NCBI GenBank assembly: GCA_944332475.1 | Contig: CALVKA010000002.1 | Coordinates: 197,147 to 261,146 of the forward strand | DNA length: 64,000 nucleotides | Source of the DNA: an uncultured Bacilli bacterium | GTDB lineage: Bacteria; Bacillota_I; Bacilli_A; RF39; UBA660 | Reading direction: 5' to 3' | In this document: positions 57,282-64,000 of the stretch, piece after piece | Position numbering within the stretch: position 1 is the first letter of the stretch | How the letters are laid out: each line of letters opens with the position of its first letter | Notes under the pieces: model-generated | Seen by the model: only the letters and a program-made list of their open reading frames with translations | Databases searched by the model: none | Told to the model about the DNA's origin: nothing | Position numbers and translations under genes: made by a program

Positions 57282-59972
57282 ATGCAGAAAAAAGTAATAA
57301 AAAGGAAAAGTGCTCCAAAAAGAAGGAGCGAAAGCACAAAAGAATTTAGTACAAGAAGCAAACCTCATACATCAAGCAGAAGTAAAAAAGAAAATAAAAA
57401 TGTTATAATTATCTGCTCAATTATCATTGCAGCCCTATTATTATTGTGTTTCTTCCAATTAGGCTTGATTTTCACATTAATAACTGCACTAGGAATTGGT
57501 ATCATCATAGGAGTTGCCCATTTACTAAGAAAAGCAAAAAATGACAAAAAGAAAAAGAAAGTGCTAAATATTATCCTAATTGTAATTTTAGGACTAGGTA
57601 TCTTATGTTTGGTCCTATTTGCCGCCTTTCTAATTTATATTACTGTAACGGCACCAGAATTCGATGCCAAAAAACTAGACACGAAAGAAATGAGCCTATT
57701 TTATGACGGAAATGGAGAAAAATTTGCAGAAACAGGAGATGAGCGAAGAGAAAAAATAACATACGATGATCTTCCTCAAGTATTTATTGATGCTCTTGTT
57801 GCAACAGAAGACTCTAGATTCTTTGAACACAATGGATTCGATGCTCCACGTTTCTTAAAAGCTAGCGTTGGACAATTATTAGGAAATTCCGATGCCGGTG
57901 GTGCATCTACAATTTCCATGCAAGTAATTAAAAACTCTATGACTTCATCAAAAGACAGTGGAATCGAAGGTATCATTCGTAAGTTTACCGACATTTATCT
58001 TGCTGTATTTAAACTAGAAAAGAATTATACAAAAGAACAAATTATTGAATTTTATGTTAACAATCACGGATTAGGTGGTATGGTTTACGGAGTAGAAGAA
58101 GCTGCTCAAACATATTTTGGAAAAAGTGCCAGTGACTTAAACTTAAGTGAAGCAGCAATCATCGCTGGTATGTTCCAAGCACCTACTTACTATAAACCAG
58201 ATATAAACCCAGAAAACGCCGCACAAAGACGTGAGACAGTATTATATCTAATGGTAAGACATGGATACATCACACAAGAAGAAGCAGATATCGCAAACAG
58301 TATTCCTGTTGAAGATTTAGTTGTTAATCAAGAAGCATCTTCTGATCCATACCAAGGATATCTTGATACAGTAACAAAAGAACTAGAAGAAGATTATGGA
58401 ATTGATCCTAACGAAACACCTGTAGAAGTTTATACAAACCTAGATAGAGGAAAACAAGAAGCAGTTAACTCTGTTATGAACGGAGATACTTATACATGGA
58501 TAGATGACAAGGTACAAGCCGGTGTTACCGTACTTGATTCTGAAACCGGAAAAGTGTTAGCTGTTGGTGCTGGTAGAAATAGAGCCGCAGGTGGATGGAA
58601 CTACGCAGTAGATAACAAACGTCAACCTGGATCAACAGCAAAACCATTATTTGATTATGGTCCAGGAATTGAATATAATGACTGGTCAACCTACACATTA
58701 TTTGATGACGCTCCATACTCATATTCCAATGGACAATCAATTAAAAACTGGGATAACGGATATTTTGGAACTATTACTTTAAGAAGAGCATTATCAACAT
58801 CAAGAAATATCCCAGCACTAAAAGCATTCCAACAAGTAGATAATGAAAAAATTATAGAATTTGTAGAAAATTTAGGAATCACCCCAGAGGTAGAAAATGG
58901 TAAAATCCATGAAGCACATGCAATTGGTGCCTTCAGTCCAGGAGTTTCATCTATGGAAATGGCCGGAGCATATGCAGCATTCTCAAATGGAGGATACTTT
59001 ACAGAGCCTCATACAATCGAAAAAGTTGTTATCAGAGACACTGGAGAGGTAATTGAATTTAGCGGAGAAACAAAACAAGTAATGTCTGATGCAACAGCAT
59101 TCATGATATCAGATGTATTACAAGACGTTGCATTAACCGGTGGTACTCCTACAAATGTAGCGGCAAAGACTGGTACCACAAACTATGATGATGAAACTAT
59201 GGAAAAATATAACTTACCAAGTGATGCAATTAGAGATTCTTGGGTAGTAGGATATTCTACTAAAACAGTAATTGCTTTATGGTATGGTTACGATACAATT
59301 GATTCTACTTATGTATTACATAACGTACCAGCAACCATACAAAAAGATAGAATATTCAATGCTCTAGTAAGTGCAGGAGCAATGGAATCTGACAGAGAAG
59401 CATTTGTACAACCAGATAGCGTTGTAAAGCTAGGTATAGTAGCAGGTTCTAACCCTCCAGTAGTTGCCGGAAGTGGATACACTGGTAGTGTAGTTTATGA
59501 ATACTTCAAAAAAGGTACAGAACCAGAAGAAACAGATACATCAAATGTAAACCTAGCAAAACCTGGAAACTTTAAAGTAACATACAATGAATCAAATAAC
59601 ACAGTAACATTATCTTGGTCAGCAGTTGACCCCGGTGATAATGAAGGGTTAGGTACATTCGGATATAATATCTACATTGGTTCAACATTGATTGACTTTA
59701 CCGAAAATACAAGTTATACCTACACCTTAAGAAGCACATCACCATATACAACATATAGAGTAGTTGCTACTTACCGAGGATATAGTGGTCTACAAGGGGA
59801 AGCCGCAACATACACTCTAAAAGAACCGGAACAAGAAGAACCTGTAGAGCCTGAAACACCTGAGGAACCAACTCCTCCAGAGACTGAGATACCAACAGAT
59901 GAACAATCATGTATAGAAGCAGGTGGTACCTGGGATTCTACAACAGGATGTACATTACCAACGACACAATAA
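57282..59972 (+). CDS. ponA: Penicillin-binding protein 1A (bifunctional)
   Basis: Builds glycan strands and crosslinks peptides. The 896 residues have a basic N-terminus, membrane helices (about 45-75 and 95-120), a GT51 domain with ATEDSRFFEHNGFD and GGASTISMQVIKN, a transpeptidase with the SxxK in GSTAKPLFDY, SxN in LSTSRNIPAL and KTG in AAKTGTTNYDD, then an FN3-like domain (about 735-820) and a Pro/Glu-rich tail ending with two Cys (CIEAGGTWDSTTGC). ATG 57282 follows GGAGGT. Works with RecU's neighbour role only by position. Confidence 0.96.
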   Translation: MQKKVIKRKSAPKRRSESTKEFSTRSKPHTSSRSKKENKNVIIICSIIIAALLLLCFFQLGLIFTLITALGIGIIIGVAHLLRKAKNDKKKKKVLNIILIVILGLGILCLVLFAAFLIYITVTAPEFDAKKLDTKEMSLFYDGNGEKFAETGDERREKITYDDLPQVFIDALVATEDSRFFEHNGFDAPRFLKASVGQLLGNSDAGGASTISMQVIKNSMTSSKDSGIEGIIRKFTDIYLAVFKLEKNYTKEQIIEFYVNNHGLGGMVYGVEEAAQTYFGKSASDLNLSEAAIIAGMFQAPTYYKPDINPENAAQRRETVLYLMVRHGYITQEEADIANSIPVEDLVVNQEASSDPYQGYLDTVTKELEEDYGIDPNETPVEVYTNLDRGKQEAVNSVMNGDTYTWIDDKVQAGVTVLDSETGKVLAVGAGRNRAAGGWNYAVDNKRQPGSTAKPLFDYGPGIEYNDWSTYTLFDDAPYSYSNGQSIKNWDNGYFGTITLRRALSTSRNIPALKAFQQVDNEKIIEFVENLGITPEVENGKIHEAHAIGAFSPGVSSMEMAGAYAAFSNGGYFTEPHTIEKVVIRDTGEVIEFSGETKQVMSDATAFMISDVLQDVALTGGTPTNVAAKTGTTNYDDETMEKYNLPSDAIRDSWVVGYSTKTVIALWYGYDTIDSTYVLHNVPATIQKDRIFNALVSAGAMESDREAFVQPDSVVKLGIVAGSNPPVVAGSGYTGSVVYEYFKKGTEPEETDTSNVNLAKPGNFKVTYNESNNTVTLSWSAVDPGDNEGLGTFGYNIYIGSTLIDFTENTSYTYTLRSTSPYTTYRVVATYRGYSGLQGEAATYTLKEPEQEEPVEPETPEEPTPPETEIPTDEQSCIEAGGTWDSTTGCTLPTTQ

Positions 59973-60014
59973 AATAAAATAAAATAAAATAAAATAAAAT
60001 AAAATAAAATAAAA
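59971..60014. repeat. AAAAT microsatellite after the PBP1A stop
   Basis: Eight perfect AAAAT units (59971-60010) plus a partial unit, starting within the stop codon of the PBP gene and ending at the terminator stem. Confidence 0.95.
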
Positions 60015-60046
60015 AAGAAGAATCAATCTAGATTCTTCTTTTTTTC
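60011..60046. terminator. Bidirectional terminator, PBP1A / nth
   Basis: Stem AAGAAGAATC/GATTCTTCTT (60015-60024 and 60031-60040) with T and A runs on both sides. Confidence 0.85.
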
Positions 60047-60646
60047 ACGACAATATTCTTTCAAAGGACAATCCTTACACAAAGGTTTCACAGCTTTACA
60101 ATAATACCTACCAAACAAAACCATTTGTAAATGAAACTTAGCCCATTTTTCTTTAGGAATCTTTTTCATCAGTTTTCTCTCTACATCAAAAACAGAATCC
60201 TTTTGATAAGCTAATTTTAGCCTCTTAGAGACACGTTCTACATGCGTATCAACAGCAATTGCTGGATAATGATAAAACTCTGCCAGAAAGACATTTACCG
60301 TCTTTCTACCAACACCCGGAAAGTTCTCTAACACATCCCTATCAGTAGGAACCTTTCCGTCAAACTCATCTACTAATCTAGTAGCAATCCCCTTCAAAAA
60401 ACTTGCCTTTTTCCGAAAAGAACCAACAGGCCGAATAATATCTTCTAAATCAGATATATTAGCATTCTTTAAATCTTTCAAAGTCGGATATTTAGAAAAG
60501 ATAATAGGAGTAACAGAATTAACCCTTTTATCCGTAGACTGAGCACTTAAAACAACTGCCATCAACAATTGATAATCAGTATGATAAACGAGTTCACATT
60601 TAGGATTAGGAAATAAACTATCTAAATATTCCAGCAACTTATTCAT
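60023..60646 (-). CDS. nth: Endonuclease III
   Basis: A DNA glycosylase/AP lyase for oxidised pyrimidines. The protein has the helix-hairpin-helix NFPGVGRKTVNVFLAE with the catalytic Lys, the Asp in AVDTHVERVSKRL, and an intact Fe-S loop C-x6-C-x2-C-x5-C (CKAVKPLCKDCPLKEYC). The start is uncertain: a run of ATG codons at the overlap with dnaD gives four more Met; I use the last, at 60646, beginning MNKLLEYLDSLF. No clear ribosome site, so it depends on dnaD translation. Confidence 0.94.
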   Translation of the reverse strand: MNKLLEYLDSLFPNPKCELVYHTDYQLLMAVVLSAQSTDKRVNSVTPIIFSKYPTLKDLKNANISDLEDIIRPVGSFRKKASFLKGIATRLVDEFDGKVPTDRDVLENFPGVGRKTVNVFLAEFYHYPAIAVDTHVERVSKRLKLAYQKDSVFDVERKLMKKIPKEKWAKFHLQMVLFGRYYCKAVKPLCKDCPLKEYCREKKKNLD

Positions 60647-61319
60647 CATCATCATCAAACCAATCCCAATCTACAATATCCAAATCTATATTACTATCTG
60701 CTTCCTCATCCTTCCTTTGTGCACGCTTTTTACGATGATTTTCAACGTCTTTAACTGTTTCAATACCAAGTTTTCCCCATTCATATAAAATCTTATCTAT
60801 ATATCTTAAATTAGAAACTCCATTAAAAGTAGCTTCCTTAATAGCCTCTTTAATTAAATCCTCACTAATATCATTATCAAGCCATGCTTTAATAATTTCA
60901 TATTCAATAGGACTAAGGGTTCTACCAAATTCTTTTTCAATAATTTCAAAAATATTAGATTGATAATTAGCACTTTTTTCATTTGTATCTTCTACCATCA
61001 ATAAAGAAAGCTTTCGATAAAATCCATCTAACAATACGACTTCCTCCATCAGTCCCTTATCATTCTTTACAACATCAACTTGAATTAACTTCTTATCTGT
61101 TAATATACCAATATACTCCATTACTTTAGAAGAATCAATATTCAACTCTTCTGCATATTTAGCAGGATTAAATGGTCCTTTATTCCCAGATTGATATAAA
61201 TACATCAAAAACAAAAACTCTTCTAAATTAATCTTTAATTTTTTATACTGCTGTAAAAAGTAAAGAGGTATAACAAAAAAACCCTGTTTAAATACATCCA
61301 TAAACTGTGTTCCCTTCAC
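60639..61319 (-). CDS. dnaD: Replication initiation protein DnaD
   Basis: DnaD is the Firmicute helicase-loading factor. The 226 residues have a winged-helix N-domain (QGFFVIPLYFLQQYKKL, PFNPAKYAEELNIDSSKV), a DnaD C-domain (FGRTLSPIEYEIIKAW, EAIKEATFNGVSNLRYIDKI), and an acidic tail DWDWFDDDDE. GTG 61319 has AAGGAG eight bases upstream and is preferred; ATG 61301 is the alternative. It overlaps nth in the B. subtilis order. Confidence 0.92.
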   Translation of the reverse strand: MKGTQFMDVFKQGFFVIPLYFLQQYKKLKINLEEFLFLMYLYQSGNKGPFNPAKYAEELNIDSSKVMEYIGILTDKKLIQVDVVKNDKGLMEEVVLLDGFYRKLSLLMVEDTNEKSANYQSNIFEIIEKEFGRTLSPIEYEIIKAWLDNDISEDLIKEAIKEATFNGVSNLRYIDKILYEWGKLGIETVKDVENHRKKRAQRKDEEADSNIDLDIVDWDWFDDDDE

Positions 61320-61366
61320 TTTACCATCTCCTTAAATATTGTTTTTATAATACCATAAAATCAAGA

Positions 61367-61395
61367 AGAAAAAAAGCTTCTAAGAATTAGAAGCA
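61367..61395 (-). terminator. Intrinsic terminator of cca
   Basis: Stem GCTTCTAA/TTAGAAGC (61376-61383 and 61387-61394), then seven T on the minus strand. Confidence 0.85.
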
Positions 61396-62480
61396 AAATT
61401 TTCCTGTATATAAGCTAATAACTTGTCCTTTTCATTTGGTAATCTATGATATAAAACTTCTTTTTCGATAGCTTCGTAAATATCGCTCAAATATTCACCA
61501 GGTGTTTTATGCAAAGAATCCATAATTTCTTCACTAGAAAGATCCAAGTCCTGACGACGATGAATAGAAAGACTATTATAGCATTCCGTGATTTTCTTTT
61601 TATCTAAGCCTTTCAACTCCCCGGCAACACTATTTACATATAGCCCATAGTGATATAAAGCCATAGGATCATAATTATTTAACACCATTACTTCCCGAAT
61701 ATCTTTCATTAGCTCTTTCTCATTACTAGAAAAAGGATACTTATCTTCTACATGTAAGACACTCCAAATACCAATAAGACTATTTGTATTCTCTACCTTC
61801 GATAAATTATCTAAATCTAGACACTTATCTAAACGAAAATCTAATAACATATCAATCCCTTGTTCAGCACGACCACTAACAAAGATTTTATCCAACTCTT
61901 CTTTTTTTCTATGATAAGACAATTCTTTTAACAAGCTACGGTGTTTTCGAATGGCTTCCACCACTTCACCATCCAATTGAAAATCAAGTACAGTAGCAAA
62001 ACGAATGGCTCTAAGAATACGTAAGGCATCCTGTTCAAACCTCTCATCAGCATCACCCACGGTACGAATTAACTTTCTCTCTAAATCATCTCTTCCACCT
62101 AAAAAATCAATAATCTCACCATTTTCATCAATACAAATAGCATTAATCGTAAAATCTCTTCTTAATAAGTCCTGATATAAATCATCAATATATTGAATCT
62201 CTACAGGTTTTCTATGATCTTGATAGCTAAACTCTTTCCTGAAAGTAGTAATTTCAAAACGTATTCCATATTTATTAACAATAACAGATCCATAATCCTC
62301 AGTAGGCAAAAAACCATCTTTAAAAACTTCTTTTATTTCCTTAGGAGTAGCATTCGTCGCTACATCAATATCCTGAGATTCTCTTCCCAATAAATAATCT
62401 CTAACAAACCCTCCTACAATATAAGCTTTATAATTATGCTCTGTAAGTTCACGAATTAATTTTAATGCATTATCTAACAT
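61380..62480 (-). CDS. cca: CCA-adding enzyme (tRNA nucleotidyltransferase)
   Basis: Adds or repairs the CCA end of tRNA. The 366 residues have the nucleotidyltransferase core YIVGGFVRDYLLG with the metal Asp pair in SQDIDVATNA, ITTFRKE, LLRRDFTINAIC, the linker DERFEQDALRILRAIRFA, and a helical body. GGTGATATT precedes the ATG. A poly(A) polymerase reading is possible, but few Firmicutes keep one. Confidence 0.93.
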   Translation of the reverse strand: MLDNALKLIRELTEHNYKAYIVGGFVRDYLLGRESQDIDVATNATPKEIKEVFKDGFLPTEDYGSVIVNKYGIRFEITTFRKEFSYQDHRKPVEIQYIDDLYQDLLRRDFTINAICIDENGEIIDFLGGRDDLERKLIRTVGDADERFEQDALRILRAIRFATVLDFQLDGEVVEAIRKHRSLLKELSYHRKKEELDKIFVSGRAEQGIDMLLDFRLDKCLDLDNLSKVENTNSLIGIWSVLHVEDKYPFSSNEKELMKDIREVMVLNNYDPMALYHYGLYVNSVAGELKGLDKKKITECYNSLSIHRRQDLDLSSEEIMDSLHKTPGEYLSDIYEAIEKEVLYHRLPNEKDKLLAYIQENFASNS

Positions 62481-62535
62481 AATATCACCATCTACATTAT
62501 ACCATAAAACTAGCTATTTTTTATACTATATATCA

Positions 62536-62562
62536 ACAAAAAAGAGATGAAATATCATCTCC
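62536..62562 (-). terminator. Intrinsic terminator of hup
   Basis: Stem GAGATGA/TCATCTC (62544-62550 and 62555-62561), then six T on the minus strand. Confidence 0.85.
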
Positions 62563-62580
62563 TAATAATACATATAAATA

Positions 62581-62853
62581 TTAGTTAACAGCATCTTTTA
62601 ATGCAGAACCAGCTTTAAAAGTAACAGCATTTCTAGCAGCAATAGTAACAGTTTCTCCAGTTCTTGGATTACGTCCCTCACGAGCTGCTCTTTCAGATAC
62701 TGCAAATGTTCCAAAACCAACTAGTGGTACTTTGTCTCCATTTGCTAAAGCATTAGTGATTACTTTAAAAGTAGCATCAATTGCTCTTGTAGCATCTGCT
62801 TTAGTTAATCCTGTTTCTTCAGCAACAGCTTCTACTAATTCAACTTTTTTCAT
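62581..62853 (-). CDS. hup: DNA-binding protein HU
   Basis: HU bends and compacts DNA. The 90 residues match: MKKVELVEAVAEETGLTKAD, VPLVGFGTFAVSERAAR and the beta-arm GRNPRTGETVTI that grips the minor groove, ending KAGSALKDAVN. ATG 62853 follows GGGAGGT; the frame to 62889 is not HU. Near cca and dnaD as often in Bacilli. Confidence 0.97.
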   Translation of the reverse strand: MKKVELVEAVAEETGLTKADATRAIDATFKVITNALANGDKVPLVGFGTFAVSERAAREGRNPRTGETVTIAARNAVTFKAGSALKDAVN

Positions 62854-62907
62854 TAATATATACCTCCCTAACAATATTAATCTAAGCACCTTTATGCTTA
62901 CATATAG

Positions 62908-62936
62908 AATTTACCATGTTTCTATCTAAATTGCAA
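62908..62936 (-). promoter_or_regulatory. Probable sigma-A promoter of hup
   Basis: TTGCAA (62936-62931), 17-base spacer, TAAATT (62913-62908), about 55 bases before the hup ATG. Confidence 0.5.
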
Positions 62937-62952
62937 GAAATATCAACAAATT

Positions 62953-63291
62953 TTACTTATATTTACGCAACTGCTCATCAATAGAAGTAAGCAAAGAAAT
63001 AATGTGTCCAATCGCATAAAAGAAAAGACAAACCAAAAAAGATATAAACCAAAAGAACACCATTAAAGAAAAGTTAAACTCCGTTGTAGTACAAGTTCCA
63101 TAAAAATTAGAACTAGTTCCACAAGCAGGGAATAAATTACCTAAAATAATACCAAAGCAAAAACATATCAAAAATACAGCAATAGCAAATTTCTGATACC
63201 CATTAAATGTATAATGAGATACTTCTTTTGTAATATTTTTTAATTTAGGAAGATCCTGTTTTTCACGTTCAATTTCTTCAAACATATTCAT
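62953..63291 (-). CDS. Two-helix membrane protein, unknown
   Basis: Not recognised. The 112 residues begin acidic (MNMFEEIEREKQDLPKL), have membrane helices near 33-53 and 75-97, with an outside loop holding two Cys (FPACGTSSNFYGTC) that could form a disulphide. Last gene of a two-gene unit with the larger gene upstream. Confidence 0.6.
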   Translation of the reverse strand: MNMFEEIEREKQDLPKLKNITKEVSHYTFNGYQKFAIAVFLICFCFGIILGNLFPACGTSSNFYGTCTTTEFNFSLMVFFWFISFLVCLFFYAIGHIISLLTSIDEQLRKYK

Positions 63292-63293
63292 AA

Positions 63294-64000
63294 TTATTCA
63301 TCCCCCTTCTTTTTATCAGCACTCTCTTTCTTCTTCGTTGATGTTTTCCTAGTCGTCTTCTTCTTTTTTGTTTCCTTTTTAGGCACATCTTCTTTTTTAT
63401 CACTTAAGGTACCATCGATAACTTCCTGTACAGAATCAATCTTTTTCTCTACAGAATCTGTAATATCATCTACTACCTCATCTAATTTATCTTTTACCTG
63501 TTCTACCTTTTCTTTAATTTCCTCTACACTGGTAGTAGGATTAATCTTTTTTTCCTTATTATCTAAAAAACAACCATATAAGAAAATATATCGAGCAAAT
63601 AACACCATAAAGATAGCATCTAAACAAGAAAGAATAGTACCATCAAAGGTCGTAGTAGCAATCAAATCAATCGCTAATAAAACAACAGTCAAAACAATAA
63701 TAGAATAAAAATAAGCATCGTTTTTTATTTCATTAAATGGAGACTTAACCAAATGAAATTCATTCCACACCCTAGTTCTACGGAAAAGTGTATGAAATAA
63801 ATAAACAAATAAAATTAAATGTAAGGCACAATCTACTAATGTTTCTAAAGAAAAAGATTGAAACACCGTAAGAATAGATGTAATAGCAATAATAAAATAA
63901 AGAAGAATTAAAAAAACATTTAAAAAATCAAAATATCTTTTTCCTATCTTTGTCTTTAATGCCACAAAATACACCAATACAATTAAATAAACACTATTAT
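63294..64000 (-). CDS. Polytopic membrane protein with charged tail, cut by window edge
   Basis: Not recognised. The frame stays open to the right edge, with no stop before 64000, so the true start probably lies outside; the first Met-like codon inside (63977, TTG) is unlikely to be real. Seen are about five membrane helices, then a coiled Lys/Glu/Val segment (EKVEQVKDKLDEVVDDITDS) and a Lys/Thr-rich tail (KKKTTRKTSTKKKES) that may bind nucleic acid or acidic lipid. It ends two bases before the next gene. Confidence 0.6.
   Translation of the reverse strand, partial: NSVYLIVLVYFVALKTKIGKRYFDFLNVFLILLYFIIAITSILTVFQSFSLETLVDCALHLILFVYLFHTLFRRTRVWNEFHLVKSPFNEIKNDAYFYSIIVLTVVLLAIDLIATTTFDGTILSCLDAIFMVLFARYIFLYGCFLDNKEKKINPTTSVEEIKEKVEQVKDKLDEVVDDITDSVEKKIDSVQEVIDGTLSDKKEDVPKKETKKKKTTRKTSTKKKESADKKKGDE

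Noticed and set aside
1-64000. tRNA, rRNA, insertion sequences or prophage
   Set aside because: No cloverleaf-like sequence, rRNA block, transposase, integrase or phage structural gene was found on either strand.

Overview
The window is chromosomal DNA from an AT-rich Gram-positive bacterium of the Bacillota, most likely class Bacilli. Gene order repeatedly matches the Bacillus subtilis chromosome: rpsP-khpA, uppS-cdsA-rseP, miaB-ricA-(cotE), rodZ-like-pgsA-recA, ylxM/ffh/ftsY, gpsB-rnpB, recU-PBP1A and dnaD-nth. Genes start after AGGAGG or GGTGAT sites. TGA is a stop codon (uppS, khpA and ydjG-like end on it), so this is not a code-4 mollicute. CotE, SpoVS, a CotD-like protein and two YjcZ-like miniproteins point to an endospore former. 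The compact gene set, the VPDTG cell-wall anchor and the many lineage-only membrane proteins suggest an uncultured gut-type Bacilli lineage. That last placement is inference.

Layout. 1-3.8 kb: the start of priA, then an envelope block (rseP, cdsA, uppS) and khpA-rpsP, all on the minus strand. 3.9-9.7 kb: uncharacterised proteins, a methyltransferase-like protein, cotE and a 764-residue unknown. 9.8-16.7 kb: a phospholipase C-like gene, ricA-miaB, an ankyrin-type protein and a YdjG/YdjH/YdjI-like membrane-stress set with a structured leader RNA in front of the ydjI-like gene. 16.8-19.7 kb: a T-box-controlled operon (HD hydrolase, M19 dipeptidase, serS). 19.7-28 kb: a zinc-ribbon membrane protein, spoVS, ldh, an SGNH hydrolase, two D,D-carboxypeptidases, and a thioester adhesin-sortase-membrane protein operon. 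28-35.7 kb: pyrimidine phosphorylase, a GNAT, a kinase-like protein, ssb, sufS, a coiled-coil protein, a HIT protein and a CmpB-like protein. 35.8-40.4 kb: YjcZ-like pair, prsA, a GT-C-like membrane protein, recX, rpoZ and a CotD-like protein. 40.4-46.4 kb: an orphan transcription unit, then the SRP cluster (ffh, ylxM, ftsY) carrying a HerA-type ATPase. 46.4-55.7 kb: a one-AAA Clp-like ATPase, RNase J, an orphan DUF1016-N domain, RNase Y, MurE, RecA, PgsA and a RodZ-like protein. 55.7-64 kb: RNase P RNA, gpsB, recU, PBP1A, nth, dnaD, cca, hup and two membrane proteins, the last cut by the window edge.

How it works together. Most genes are housekeeping: envelope lipid and wall synthesis (uppS, cdsA, pgsA, murE, PBP1A, carboxypeptidases), RNA decay (RNase J, RNase Y, RNase P, ricA), recombination (recA, recX, recU, nth) and protein targeting (ffh, ftsY, ylxM, prsA). 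The accessory interest lies in a surface-adhesion operon whose sortase lacks the usual arginine, a structured 5' leader with no family I recognise, a hairpin that hides the sufS ribosome-binding site, a plus-strand transcription unit without a clean ORF, a standalone DUF1016 N-domain and a partnerless HerA ATPase. Many units end in strong intrinsic terminators, and one terminator supplies the -35 box of the next promoter. I saw no tRNA, rRNA, CRISPR array, prophage or insertion sequence.
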